DNA from: DATBGO01 sp963840095
GTDB taxonomy: Bacteria > Actinomycetota > Actinomycetes > Streptosporangiales > Streptosporangiaceae
Direction: 5' to 3'
Assembly: GCA_963840095.1 (NCBI GenBank)
Contig: CAWIXN010000004.1
Span: forward strand, 1 to 64,000
Length of the DNA stretch: 64,000 nucleotides
Numbering within the stretch: the first letter of the stretch is position 1; every line of letters begins with the position of its first letter. Shown in pieces: positions 1 through 7,430 of this stretch. The notes under the pieces are model-generated. The model had not been told where the DNA came from. It did no database searches and worked only from the letters and a program-made list of their open reading frames with translations. The position numbers were made by a program, and so were the translations under genes.

Positions 1-1
1 C

Positions 2-709
2 CGGCTTGCGTGGGCACGCACTTACCTGAAGGGAATGGGCCTGCTGACCAACAGCTCGCGAGGTGTCTGGGCGCTGACTGATGACGGCACTGCACTGCTC
101 ACAGACCCATCAGCCACCGATGACCAGCGCAGCGAGCGGATCCAGGAGCTTCGGGCGCGCTACCTCACTGACCTGCGGACGGCTCGCAAGACGAGACTGC
201 CGCAAGATGACAGCGAGCTGGACGATGTGCAGCCACCCGCACAACGCAGTTGGAAGGAACAGTTGCTCGAACAGCTCATGAGCATGGCACCCGATGCCTT
301 CGAGCGGCTTGCCAGGCGGCTGCTGCGCGAAGCCGACTTCGACAGCGTGAACGTCACCGGTCAAAGCGGTGACGGCGGGATCGACGGACTTGGCGTCTAC
401 AGGCTCGGGCTCGTTAGCTTTCCTGTCTTCTTTCAGTGCAAGCGATACCGCGGCAGTGTGAGCCCGAGCGCCGTCCGCGACTTCCGCGGTGCGATGGCAG
501 GCCGGGGTGACAAAGGCCTCCTGATCACGACGGGCACATTCACTGCGGACGCCAAGAAGGAAGCAACCCGTGACGGCGCCCCGCCGATCGACCTCATCGA
601 CGGCGACCGCCTCTGCGGGCTACTCAAGCAGTACGACCTCGGCGTACGGACGACGACCCGTACAGTCGAGGATGTTGGGATTGATGCCGCCTTCTTTGCC
701 GAGATCTAA
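2..709 (+). CDS. Mrr-type restriction endonuclease, 5' end cut by window
   Basis: The frame is open to the window edge, so the true start lies upstream. The first residues read like the end of the Mrr N-terminal winged-helix domain (RLAWARTYLKGMGLL, then GVWALTDDG). The C-terminal half is the PD-(D/E)XK Mrr catalytic domain: FERLARRLLREADF, then DGGIDG, then FFQCKRY, matching the usual D..QxK core, followed by GLLITTGTF. Family members cut DNA, often modified or foreign DNA, and are common in defence islands. No methylase is visible in the window. The gene is followed by insertion-sequence debris. The fold assignment is firm; the substrate is not known. Confidence 0.88.
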   Translation, partial: RLAWARTYLKGMGLLTNSSRGVWALTDDGTALLTDPSATDDQRSERIQELRARYLTDLRTARKTRLPQDDSELDDVQPPAQRSWKEQLLEQLMSMAPDAFERLARRLLREADFDSVNVTGQSGDGGIDGLGVYRLGLVSFPVFFQCKRYRGSVSPSAVRDFRGAMAGRGDKGLLITTGTFTADAKKEATRDGAPPIDLIDGDRLCGLLKQYDLGVRTTTRTVEDVGIDAAFFAEI

Positions 710-878
710 CAACCGAGGATCATCACAGTCCGGCTGTGTCGATGTGTGGACGATCGTGCTGAGGCACTGTGTCACTGCTCCAGCTGGAGTGACCACCTGC
801 TTGCAAAGATCTTTCGCCCGACTTCCTGACGTGCGTCACTGCTGGCCGAGGCCAATCGACCGGTGGCGTCCAAGATCG

Positions 879-1016
879 GGTGTAAATGAGACGACGGGCG
901 TAGGTTCCCCTTCAAGACCGCCAAGTCACGAAGGAAGGACCTACACCGTGCCGAGTCGAGTATCGCCTACTGACCGTATCCGCGACCACATCGATGAGCT
1001 GTTCTCTGAGGGCCGG
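879..1016 (+). mobile_element. IS256-type left end, copy 1 (truncated)
   Basis: This 138-bp block is repeated at 1749-1887 with a single one-base difference (six versus seven bases in the run before the GTG start). It carries the element's left end, a hairpin whose arms (GTAGGTTCC and GGACCTAC) enclose the ribosome-binding site, and the first 22 or so codons of the transposase from GTG 949 (PSRVSPTDRIRDHIDELF). Homology stops at 1016, and the reading frame runs into unrelated sequence and ends at 1034. It is a dead fragment. Confidence 0.8.
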
Positions 1017-1202
1017 TGTCACCCGCCACGTTGAACGGGCACGGATGGGGCGCTAGGCGTCAGGCGGGGCGGGCATGACGGGTGGGGCTTGCGGGGTGGT
1101 GGTGCCCGGCGACAGGGTGGGCACGACGGAATGGGAACGGCCCGCCCGGCTCAAGTTAGCTGCCTGACCGGACGGGCCGTCTGCTGCGCTCGGAGGCGCC
1201 CG

Positions 1203-1487
1203 GTGCCAACGGTAGGTCAGGTCGTGGCGGTTGTCGATGCTCAGCTCGGGTCGGGGCTGCTGGTGTGCCTGGGGCCGGGGTGCGGCGGGCGGCTGGCGCG
1301 GTGGGGGTTCGGCCGGGAGCGGGATCTGGCCGGGCTGGGCGGGGTGATCGAGCGGGTCCGGCCGCGGCGGGCGTTGTGCGTGTTGTGCGGGGTGTCGCGG
1401 GTGCTGCTGCCTGATTCGATGCTGCGGCGCAGGCAGTATGGAGCCACCCGGGTTTTATGCACACTCGGTTACTTGTGTGACGTGTGA
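1203..1487 (+). pseudogene. DUF6431-like zinc-finger protein, truncated
   Basis: From GTG 1203 the product has a Cys pair (CLGPGCGGRLARWGFGR) and then RPRRALCVLCGVSRVLLP. This is the pattern of DUF6431-type proteins, which carry an N-terminal zinc ribbon and are often associated with transposons or phage. Family members continue for well over 100 more residues; here similarity is lost near 1440 and a stop follows at 1485. It is flanked on both sides by transposon pieces. Function is unknown; the family call rests on motif memory only. Confidence 0.5.
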
Positions 1488-1519
1488 GGTTTGAGTTTAC
1501 CCGCAACGGGGAGCGGAGG

Positions 1520-1627
1520 GCTTGACAAGGGGCGATGACCCGTACGCTTACCCGCGGATCGGGCAGGCTCTTCCTGGCCTGCCCCCGGAGCCCGATGGGG
1601 GTCATCGCGAGGGTTCCCTTGTCAAGC
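1520..1627. repeat. Inverted repeat in IS debris with internal hairpin
   Basis: The sequence GCTTGACAAGGG followed by CGATGACCC at 1520-1541 recurs inverted at 1599-1627 with a few bases inserted. Between the arms, GGGCAGGC and GCCTGCCC (1561-1584) form an 8-bp hairpin that could act as a terminator. The right arm overlaps the end of the IS3 transposase fragment, so this probably marks element ends brought together by rearrangement. Confidence 0.4.
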
Positions 1628-1749
1628 CCGCCGCGGTCCAGTACTCCGCTTCGGCTTCGGCGGGGGGACGGCGGCCCAGGCGGTGCATGAGCCTGCTGGT
1701 GTTGTACCAGTGCACCCATTCGCTGGTGATCTTCTCCACGTCGGCGGCG
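1602..1749 (-). pseudogene. IS3-family transposase (OrfB/rve), C-terminal fragment
   Basis: Read on the minus strand, the fragment encodes DVEKITSEWVHWYNTSRLMH followed by RLGRRPPAEAEAEYW. This is the characteristic C-terminus of IS3-group integrase-type transposases (WYN..R.H..LG..PP.E.E). The stop is at 1602-1604. The upstream part of the gene has been replaced at 1749 by the second IS256-type left end, so the gene is broken by insertion or deletion. Confidence 0.7.
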
Positions 1750-2271
1750 GTGTAAATGAGACGACGGGCGTAGGTTCCCCTTCAAGACCGCCAAGTCACG
1801 AAGGAAGGACCTACACCCGTGCCGAGTCGAGTATCGCCTACTGACCGTATCCGCGACCACATCGATGAGCTGTTCTCTGAGGGCCGGCCGCTGCCGGAGA
1901 TCCTGGAGGAGGTGGCCCGGCTCGGCGCGCAGCTGCTGATGCAGGCTGCGCTGGAGGCCGAGGTCACCGAGTTCCTGGGCCGCAGCCGTTACCAGCGGGC
2001 CGCCGATTGCGCGGAGGCGCGCACTGGCTCTCGTAACGGTTACCGGGAGGTGACGGTCAAGACCACCGCCGGGCCGGTGGTGCTGGCCCGGCCGAAGCTG
2101 CGCGGGACGGCCGAGGCGTTCGCCTCCCGGCTGTTCGGCAGTCATGTCACCAGGACGAACGCGCTGGAATCGCTGGTGATCGCCTCGTTCGTCCGCGGCC
2201 TGTCGGTCCGCGACGTCGAGGCCGCCCTCGCCGAAGCGCTCGGTGACCAGGCCGCGATCTCCAAGTCGTCC
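1749..2271 (+). mobile_element. IS256-type element, left end copy 2 (3' truncated)
   Basis: This copy begins with the same left-end sequence as the block at 879 (GGTGTAAATGAG). The RBS-enclosing hairpin is followed by a transposase start at 1819. The element runs to about 2271, where recognisable transposase sequence stops. No right inverted repeat was found downstream, so the element is 3' deleted and cannot move by itself. Confidence 0.75.
1819..2271 (+). pseudogene. IS256-family transposase, N-terminal third
   Basis: The GTG start gives about 150 recognisable residues with the family features EGRPLPEILEEVARLGAQLL, then EVTEFLGRSRY, then TGSRNGY, REVTVKTTAGPV and PRLF-like VLARPKLRGTAEAF. 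These are followed by FVRGLSVRDVEAAL and GDQAAISKSS. Full-length proteins are about 400 residues with a DDE catalytic triad; the catalytic part is missing here. After 2271 the frame continues to 2397 through unrelated sequence. Confidence 0.82.
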
Positions 2272-2550
2272 CGAACTAGCGGCGCCCCTGGGCGTTTGGC
2301 CGTCCTCCCAGCTAGCTGGGTGTTCCGACGGTCGTCGCTGCTGGCGGTTGTGCGGGGACGTTGCGGTATTTCCGTGCTGTACGGTCTACCGCATTAGCAG
2401 CTGGGATCGTAGCCGTCTGGATTGGTTCAGGCTGGACCGATGCCCCGATCGGTCCGCCCTGGACGCCTCCGCACGGTGTTGAACTGCAACCGGAACTGCA
2501 ACCTGGCAGATCGTTGGGTGCGCTTGTCGTTGTGTGCGTAATGTCACAGC

Positions 2551-2841
2551 GTGGATGCGTTCGCCTGGGGTGTGGTCGCCGCCGTGGCTGGTGTTGTGGC
2601 AGCTGCCGCGACGATCGTGTTCGGGGTTACCACATCGCCGGGTACTGAGCTATACAAGCGCGTCTCTCCAGTCCTGGCTGGCGGCGAGGTAATGCATGCC
2701 CGCACAGTGCAGGGGATGGCCTGCGTCCGGTCCGGGCAGGCTCCGGCCTGGCCCTTGGCTTCTGACCGGAGTGTCCGCAGAGGCTCCAGGGTCAAGCGCG
2801 ACTTCGCATGTACCTTGCCCGGCGCCTTCCACCTGTGCTAG
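2551..2841 (+). CDS. Possible remnant of a membrane-anchored protein
   Basis: From GTG 2551 the first 30 residues (DAFAWGVVAAVAGVVAAAAT, then IVFGVTT) form one good membrane segment. The start resembles the anchor that begins many actinobacterial effector or NTPase proteins (MDxFxWGVVGSxAGV...). After about residue 32 the sequence looks unrelated and is probably not coding. It may be the orphan 5' end of a lost gene. The 285 bases after it (2842-3126) hold nothing recognisable. Confidence 0.3.
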   Translation: MDAFAWGVVAAVAGVVAAAATIVFGVTTSPGTELYKRVSPVLAGGEVMHARTVQGMACVRSGQAPAWPLASDRSVRRGSRVKRDFACTLPGAFHLC

Positions 2842-3126
2842 TTGTCCTGCGGGCACGGTCACGCTTGATGCTGGAGGGGCGGACACGTATGCTCAGCGGG
2901 CCATCCCCGGATCTGACCTCTTCCGTGAGCTGGCTGACGACGCCGTGCAACACCGTGTGTCGGCGTCCGCTGTGGTCTCGGCTCTAGGCTGCACTCTAGG
3001 CTGCAGAGCCCGGCGTCCGAACCCGCGGATTAAGGGCTCGACCGGACTTGCTGATTGTCCTCAGAACGCGGAGGCCGGTCCTGAAGAGAACCAGCCCTCG
3101 CGCTGTACGTGGGTATCAGGAAATGG

Positions 3127-3555
3127 CTAGGTGTGGACGTCGACGCACGCTTTCGCCACCATCTTATAGTTGTTAGAGGAGAGTGCTTTCCAGGCCCTCG
3201 AGCAGTAATATCCGGTGGGCTCCGAGTGGTATGGTGACCACTGGCATACAGGCGTCTCCGTACCTGCGAGCACGTTTACCTGCTTACAGTTCTTGATGAG
3301 AGCCCCGCTCGGCCACACAAGCTCGATGTGTATGTTGTATTCCGTTATGTAACCCCCGTTGCCGAAAACGCCCTGCATGTAGTCGACGTAACTACCACTG
3401 CCGTTTATGTACGTGCACTCGTCCCCTATTATGCCGCTACCGTCCATGCACTTCGTCGCGCTAGCCATTGCGGGGCTCGCTGAGAGCGAAAGGCCTGCCG
3501 TTAGGGCGATTGCGAACCCGAGCGCCGCGACGAGTCGTACCTTGGTAGAAAGCAT
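3127..3555 (-). CDS. Small secreted Cys-rich protein
   Basis: The product is 142 residues. A GGAG box sits 5 bases before ATG 3555; a longer frame starts at 3597 but lacks an RBS. The N-terminus is a classic Sec signal peptide: STKVR, then hydrophobic AALGFAIALTAGLSLSA, with cleavage expected near SPAMA-SA. The mature part of about 110 residues has six Cys, which would allow three disulfides, plus Gly/Ser/Tyr-rich stretches. It resembles lineage-specific actinobacterial secreted proteins of unknown function. Base composition is clearly lower in GC than the neighbours, which suggests transfer. Confidence 0.75.
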   Translation of the reverse strand: MLSTKVRLVAALGFAIALTAGLSLSASPAMASATKCMDGSGIIGDECTYINGSGSYVDYMQGVFGNGGYITEYNIHIELVWPSGALIKNCKQVNVLAGTETPVCQWSPYHSEPTGYYCSRAWKALSSNNYKMVAKACVDVHT

Positions 3556-3597
3556 CCGATCTCCTCTTTGCCGGTACCGGTATACGGACGGTTGCAA

Positions 3598-4039
3598 GGT
3601 AGCACGGAGGTATTAACTGCGTATAGGTCCCGACGCTGCTGCCGCTGACACTCATGCCCCTAGATCCTGGGCCAGCCTTGCCCTGTCCGTCGCCCGGGTT
3701 AGGCGCTAATCCCCTTGCGAGCGGCTTGTGGGTCCAGGGTCGGTGGACGCCGATCGGGAAGCGACGTGGAGCTGAGCGGAGCGCCCTGGACGCATTGGCC
3801 GCGAGCTGGACAATGAGGAAGCCTAGGAAGACGGCCATGCGCCAGCGTGAGCAGAGCCGATCTGATCTGACGCTACGCGCGGCCGTTGGCGGCGCCCGCG
3901 CGAGCGGGCCCTCAAGGCTGAGCGCGGCGCGGGAAGCGCCGCCGTCTTGATCCATTACGGCTAGATTCGGCAGTGGACTGGGTGCGTTGCGCTGACAGTG
4001 AGTCGCTATGTGCTCTATGCCCTGGGCTGCACTAGCGTC
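3598..4039. other. Intergenic stretch, no supported gene
   Basis: About 440 bases lie between the secreted-protein gene and the Nudix gene. Open frames on both strands lack convincing ribosome-binding sites or recognisable domains. One minus-strand frame has a short hydrophobic run (MAVFLGFLIVQLAAN), but nothing else supports it. Confidence 0.4.
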
Positions 4040-4077
4040 ATGGGCGTGGTTGAGGCAGCGAACGACGAGTCGGGCAA

Positions 4078-4599
4078 GTGGCGGACGTTCGGCGAGCGAG
4101 TCTCTATGAGAGTCCAGAGGTGTGGCTCGGGCAGGTGGATGTCGGACTGCCGTCACGGGAACGGATCTGGCAGCACGTCGTGCGGCTGCCTCGGTCTGTG
4201 GCGGTTGCTCTTTTGGATGGTCAGGGCCGGGTGCTGCTGGTCTGGCGGCACCGGTTCGTGCAGGACCGGTGGGGATGGGAACTGCCGGGCGGCCTGGTGG
4301 ACGAGGACGAGGAGCCCGGCGCGGCGGCGGCGCGCGAGCTGGAGGAGCAGACGGGTTACCGGCCTGGCCAGCTTGAGCACCTGATCAGCTTTCAGCCGGT
4401 GGCCGAGATATCGGATGGTGAGCGCGTGGTGTTCGTTGGCCGGGATGCGCAGCGAGTGGGTGAGCCGGTCAACTCAGATGGCATCGAGCGCGTGGAGTGG
4501 GTACCGCTGGAGTCGGTGCCGGACCTGATCGCTGCCGGGCAGGTGTGGAACGGGGCATCGGTGGTCGGGCTGCTGAGCGTCGTAGCGCAGCAGCGCTGA
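4078..4599 (+). CDS. Nudix hydrolase with altered Nudix box; 5' frame change
   Basis: ADP-ribose-pyrophosphatase-like Nudix protein of 173 residues from GTG 4078. Landmarks are VLLVWRHRFVQDRWGWELPG, the Nudix box GGLVDEDEEP...RELEEQTGY, and a C-terminal WVPLESVPDLI. In the box the last of the conserved glutamates (REUxEExGU) is Gln, a change at a primary metal ligand. The usual N-terminal stretch (GKWRTFGER) is encoded in the neighbouring frame from ATG 4040; LYESPEVWLGQVDV then follows in this frame, so one base has been lost or gained near 4098-4105. Nudix proteins such as Pif of pSAM2 occur in actinomycete integrative elements, which fits the neighbours. Confidence 0.8.
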   Translation: MADVRRASLYESPEVWLGQVDVGLPSRERIWQHVVRLPRSVAVALLDGQGRVLLVWRHRFVQDRWGWELPGGLVDEDEEPGAAAARELEEQTGYRPGQLEHLISFQPVAEISDGERVVFVGRDAQRVGEPVNSDGIERVEWVPLESVPDLIAAGQVWNGASVVGLLSVVAQQR

Positions 4600-4689
4600 C
4601 CTGCGGCTGGCGTCGCGCCTGTGCAGGGCTGTTGCGGACTGGATGATGGCGTGGATTTGATTGCTTGACCGCTCGGCCAGCCAGGCCGG

Positions 4690-5646
4690 ATGGCTGTTAA
4701 CGTCGGGTGCCTGGCGAGGGATGGCGGCGAGGCGGCGGGGGAGCTGGCCGGGTCCGGTAGCTTCTCGGCGGAAAGCACTCGGCGCACCCTGGAGATCGCC
4801 TGCACGGCGCTGGGACTGGACGCCGGGGGCGCGGAGCTGATGCGGCTGGGCGAGAACGCCATTTACCGGCTGCGCCCGGTTCCGCTGGTGGCGAGGATCG
4901 CGCGGACCGTTGATTATCTGCCTGACATTGAGACTGAGGTCGCGGCGGCGCGGTGGCTGGAGTCGGTGGCGTTCCCGGCGGTTCGGCTGGCCGGTCCTGC
5001 TGATCAGCCGGTGGTGGCGGACGGGCGGGTGGTGACGTTCTGGGAGCTGGTGTCGGAACGTACGGAGTACGGGACGGTCGCGGAGCTGGCGGTGTTGCTG
5101 CGGTGGCTGCATGGCCTGGTGCCGCCTTCGTCGCTGGTGCTGCCTGAGCTGCGGCCGTTCGCGCGGGTGGATGCGCGGATCAGCGGCGCGGAGCTGGCGG
5201 TGGAGGATCGCGCGTTCCTGCGGGCGCGGCTGGCCGAGCTGCGGGAGTCGTACGCGCGGCTGGAGTTCGTGCTCCCAGCAGGGCCGGTGCACGGGGACGC
5301 CAATATCGGCAACATCATCCGGCGGCAATCGGATGGGGTGGCGATTCTGATTGACCTGGATGGGTTCGCGGCTGGGCCGCGTGAATGGGATCTGGTGCTG
5401 ACCGCGATGTATTTCGAGCGGTTCGGCTGGCATACCGCGCAGGAGTACCGGGAGTTCGTGGCGGGCTACGGGTTCGACGTGATGAGCTGGCCGGGGTATC
5501 CGGTGCTGCGGGATGTCCGTGAGCTGCTGATGGTGGCGTGGCTGGCGCAGAACACCAGGGAAACGCCGGAGATAGCCGCAGAGGTCGCTAGGCGGATCGA
5601 GGATCTGCGCAGCGGTGATGGGCGGCGGGATTGGGCGCCGTTCTGA
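4690..5646 (+). CDS. APH-fold phosphotransferase
   Basis: Aminoglycoside-phosphotransferase/choline-kinase fold protein of 318 residues. The C-lobe has the Brenner-type catalytic loop (VHGDANIGNII, with catalytic Asp and Asn) and the metal-binding segment LIDLDGFAAGPREWDL. The N-lobe shows GENAIYRLRP and VARIAR. The family phosphorylates small molecules; the substrate cannot be told, and this need not be a resistance gene. It lies 90 bases after the Nudix gene on the same strand and is convergent with the TPR regulator. It is probably cargo of the integrative element. Confidence 0.8.
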   Translation: MAVNVGCLARDGGEAAGELAGSGSFSAESTRRTLEIACTALGLDAGGAELMRLGENAIYRLRPVPLVARIARTVDYLPDIETEVAAARWLESVAFPAVRLAGPADQPVVADGRVVTFWELVSERTEYGTVAELAVLLRWLHGLVPPSSLVLPELRPFARVDARISGAELAVEDRAFLRARLAELRESYARLEFVLPAGPVHGDANIGNIIRRQSDGVAILIDLDGFAAGPREWDLVLTAMYFERFGWHTAQEYREFVAGYGFDVMSWPGYPVLRDVRELLMVAWLAQNTRETPEIAAEVARRIEDLRSGDGRRDWAPF

Positions 5647-5655
5647 GCTTGGTGG

Positions 5656-6753
5656 TCAGGCGGCCTTGACCCACAGCGCGTGCCCGGCGGCCTGCTCGGC
5701 GAAGTCGCGGACGGCTGGGCTGCCGTCGAAGCGGTAGAGCCGCTTGCGGAACTCCCGTACGTAGGCCACGCACCGCGCTGAGGTGAGGGCCTCGCCGGTG
5801 TGCAGCGCGCTGAGCGCAGTGTGGCAGGCCTGGTCGGGGTCGCCGGTGTCGGCGAGCGCGTCGGCCAGGACAATGGCGACGAAGAAATCGCTGCGCGCGT
5901 ATGCGCCGTCGGACGGCGCGGCGAGTGCGGCGTGGTGGGCGGCTTGGCTGGCGTCGCCGAGGTCGCGGAAGCAGTGGGCCAGTTCGGCGGCTAGCTCGGC
6001 TTCGGTGAAGTAGCTGATGAACTCGGGGTCCCGGCCGGGCTCGGGAGCGTCGAACGTCCGCTCGGCGGCGGCCAGCGCGGCATGGCATCCGCGGCTGTCT
6101 CCGGAACGGGCTAGGGCGCGTGCTTCCATGGTCAGGAACTGGGCTGTCAGTGCGGGTGTGGCCTGGTCGCGCAAGCCTTCGCGGGCGGCGCGGGCGAGGT
6201 TGACGGCCTCGGGCAGGTGGCCGAGGTAGGTGGCCTGGTGGCTCATGGCGGACATGACGCTGCATGCCAGGCGGCGGTCTGCTGCTGAGTGCGCCAGGCG
6301 CAGGGCCTGGACGAAGTAACGCTGGGCCAGGCCGTGCAGGCCGCAGTCATAAGACGTCCACGCGGTCAGGAGGGAAGCTTCCGCGACGACGGCGTACAGT
6401 TCCCGGCCGATGTCTTCGGTGTAGCGGCCCGTGAGCAGCGCGGCTGCGTCGCGGTCGAGGTAGTGGATGAGGGTCCGGCGGGCGTGGGCTCCACCGAGCC
6501 GGTTGTCCAGCTGGGCGAATAGCGCTGTCGACGTGCGTACGCGCGTGACGTCGGCGTGGCCGACTGCCCGTCCGCGGTCGTCGGTCTCTGGCGGGGTGCT
6601 GTCGGGCGGGCTGAGCAGCCAGGCGAGTGCGGCGGCGTTCCAGGCGTGGGGGTCCAGCGGCGCGGATAGGACGTCCTGGGAGCGTGCTGCGTCGGCGTGC
6701 CACAGGCTGGTGCTGGCCGTCACGGCCTGCTGTGGTGACCGGGTACTGCGCAC
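5656..6753 (-). CDS. TPR-repeat part of an XRE/TPR regulator
   Basis: The product is 365 residues from GTG 6753. It is mostly alpha-helical TPR-like sequence (GLHGLAQRYFVQALRLAHSA, EAVNLARAAREGL, SGDSRGCHAALAAAERTF, DLGDASQAAHHAAL, DPDQACHTALSALHTGE). In Streptomyces-type homologues this domain is the C-terminal two thirds of one protein that starts with an XRE helix-turn-helix. Here the helix-turn-helix lies upstream in a different frame (6347-7111) and the two frames overlap. Either a one-base indel near 6750-6860 broke the gene or the assembly is wrong there. Such regulators sense ligands or peptides through the TPRs. Confidence 0.7.
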   Translation of the reverse strand: MRSTRSPQQAVTASTSLWHADAARSQDVLSAPLDPHAWNAAALAWLLSPPDSTPPETDDRGRAVGHADVTRVRTSTALFAQLDNRLGGAHARRTLIHYLDRDAAALLTGRYTEDIGRELYAVVAEASLLTAWTSYDCGLHGLAQRYFVQALRLAHSAADRRLACSVMSAMSHQATYLGHLPEAVNLARAAREGLRDQATPALTAQFLTMEARALARSGDSRGCHAALAAAERTFDAPEPGRDPEFISYFTEAELAAELAHCFRDLGDASQAAHHAALAAPSDGAYARSDFFVAIVLADALADTGDPDQACHTALSALHTGEALTSARCVAYVREFRKRLYRFDGSPAVRDFAEQAAGHALWVKAA

Positions 6754-7111
6754 CGGGCACAGGGTGGTGCGGGCTGTCAGGAGTGGCTGGCGCGGGCGGG
6801 GGACCGGTCTGGCTCGCGGGGCGGGATGCCAGGCCGAGAGCGGCGCGTGCCGGGCTGGGCATGCGGAGCCCGTCAGCGATCCTGGTCAGGCTGTTAATGG
6901 TTGTGACCTGGTATTTCCCGTTGATGATATAGCTGACGCGGCCCTGGCTCTGGCCGGTGGCCTCGCCTATCCGGGTCTGGCTCAGCCCGGCCCATTTCTT
7001 GAGTAGCCGGAACAACTCGCCGATGTCGCGGCGGGCTAAGGCGCGGGTAACGTCGGGGCGGGACCAGAAGTCCGGCGATATGGTCACCGGACCAGACGCG
7101 CTGTCGCGCAT
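6347..7111 (-). CDS. XRE-family helix-turn-helix part of the split regulator
   Basis: ATG 7111 is preceded by a good AAGGAAG box. Residues about 25-95 carry an XRE-type helix-turn-helix: FRLLKKWAGLSQTRIGEATG, then QSQGRVSYIING, then TTINSLTRIADGLRMP. After about residue 110 (near 6780) the frame turns into Arg/Pro-rich sequence, the out-of-frame reading of the TPR gene. The real protein therefore most likely switches frame there and continues as the 5656-6753 product. It is divergent from the small zinc-finger gene and the replication genes, as expected for a control gene of the element. Confidence 0.65.
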   Translation of the reverse strand: MRDSASGPVTISPDFWSRPDVTRALARRDIGELFRLLKKWAGLSQTRIGEATGQSQGRVSYIINGKYQVTTINSLTRIADGLRMPSPARAALGLASRPASQTGPPPAPATPDSPHHPVPGAQYPVTTAGRDGQHQPVARRRSTLPGRPIRAAGPPRLERRRTRLAAQPARQHPARDRRPRTGSRPRRRHARTHVDSAIRPAGQPARWSPRPPDPHPLPRPRRSRAAHGPLHRRHRPGTVRRRRGSFPPDRVDVL

Positions 7112-7161
7112 GTCACTTCCTTGCCTGGCAGGGGGCTGTGCCCAGGGAAGCCCGAAAGCAA

Positions 7162-7191
7162 AGGTTACTAGATATACCGCCGCGATAACCT
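7162..7191. promoter_or_regulatory. Candidate operator in divergent promoter
   Basis: AGGTTA (7162-7167) and TAACCT (7186-7191) form an inverted pair spaced by 18 bases between the divergently transcribed XRE regulator and the small zinc-finger gene. Two-turn spacing between half sites fits a dimeric helix-turn-helix repressor. Assignment to this XRE protein is inference. Confidence 0.4.
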
Positions 7192-7236
7192 CTGGGTGAG
7201 ATGGGATATCGCGCGGCGGTGCCCGAAGGTGCTGTC

Positions 7237-7404
7237 ATGGCAAATTCTGGCCCCCAACCGAAAGCGTGTCCGGCCTGCCGTGGCCGTGGCTGGAAGCTCG
7301 TCCGCTCCCGCCGGGCGGTGACCATCGCGACCCTGCTGCGCGGGTCGGTGGCGGCGGCCCGGCGGGACTGCCCGGCGTGTGATGGCACTGGCCGTGCAGG
7401 CTGA
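7237..7404 (+). CDS. Small protein with two CPACxGxG motifs
   Basis: The product is 55 residues from ATG 7237 (an alternative start at 7201 gives 67). Two DnaJ-type zinc motifs, CPACRGRG and CPACDGTG, lie about 30 residues apart and could make a single zinc site. It sits directly before the replication initiator remnant. Small zinc-ribbon proteins are common in this position of actinomycete integrative elements. Function is unknown. Confidence 0.5.
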   Translation: MANSGPQPKACPACRGRGWKLVRSRRAVTIATLLRGSVAAARRDCPACDGTGRAG

Positions 7405-7430
7405 GCGGCTGGCCGTCCTCGCTGCGGACT

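Noticed and set aside
2696..3130. 144-codon frame in the island
   Set aside because: Composition is irregular, no domain or RBS, and it overlaps another frame of equal weakness.
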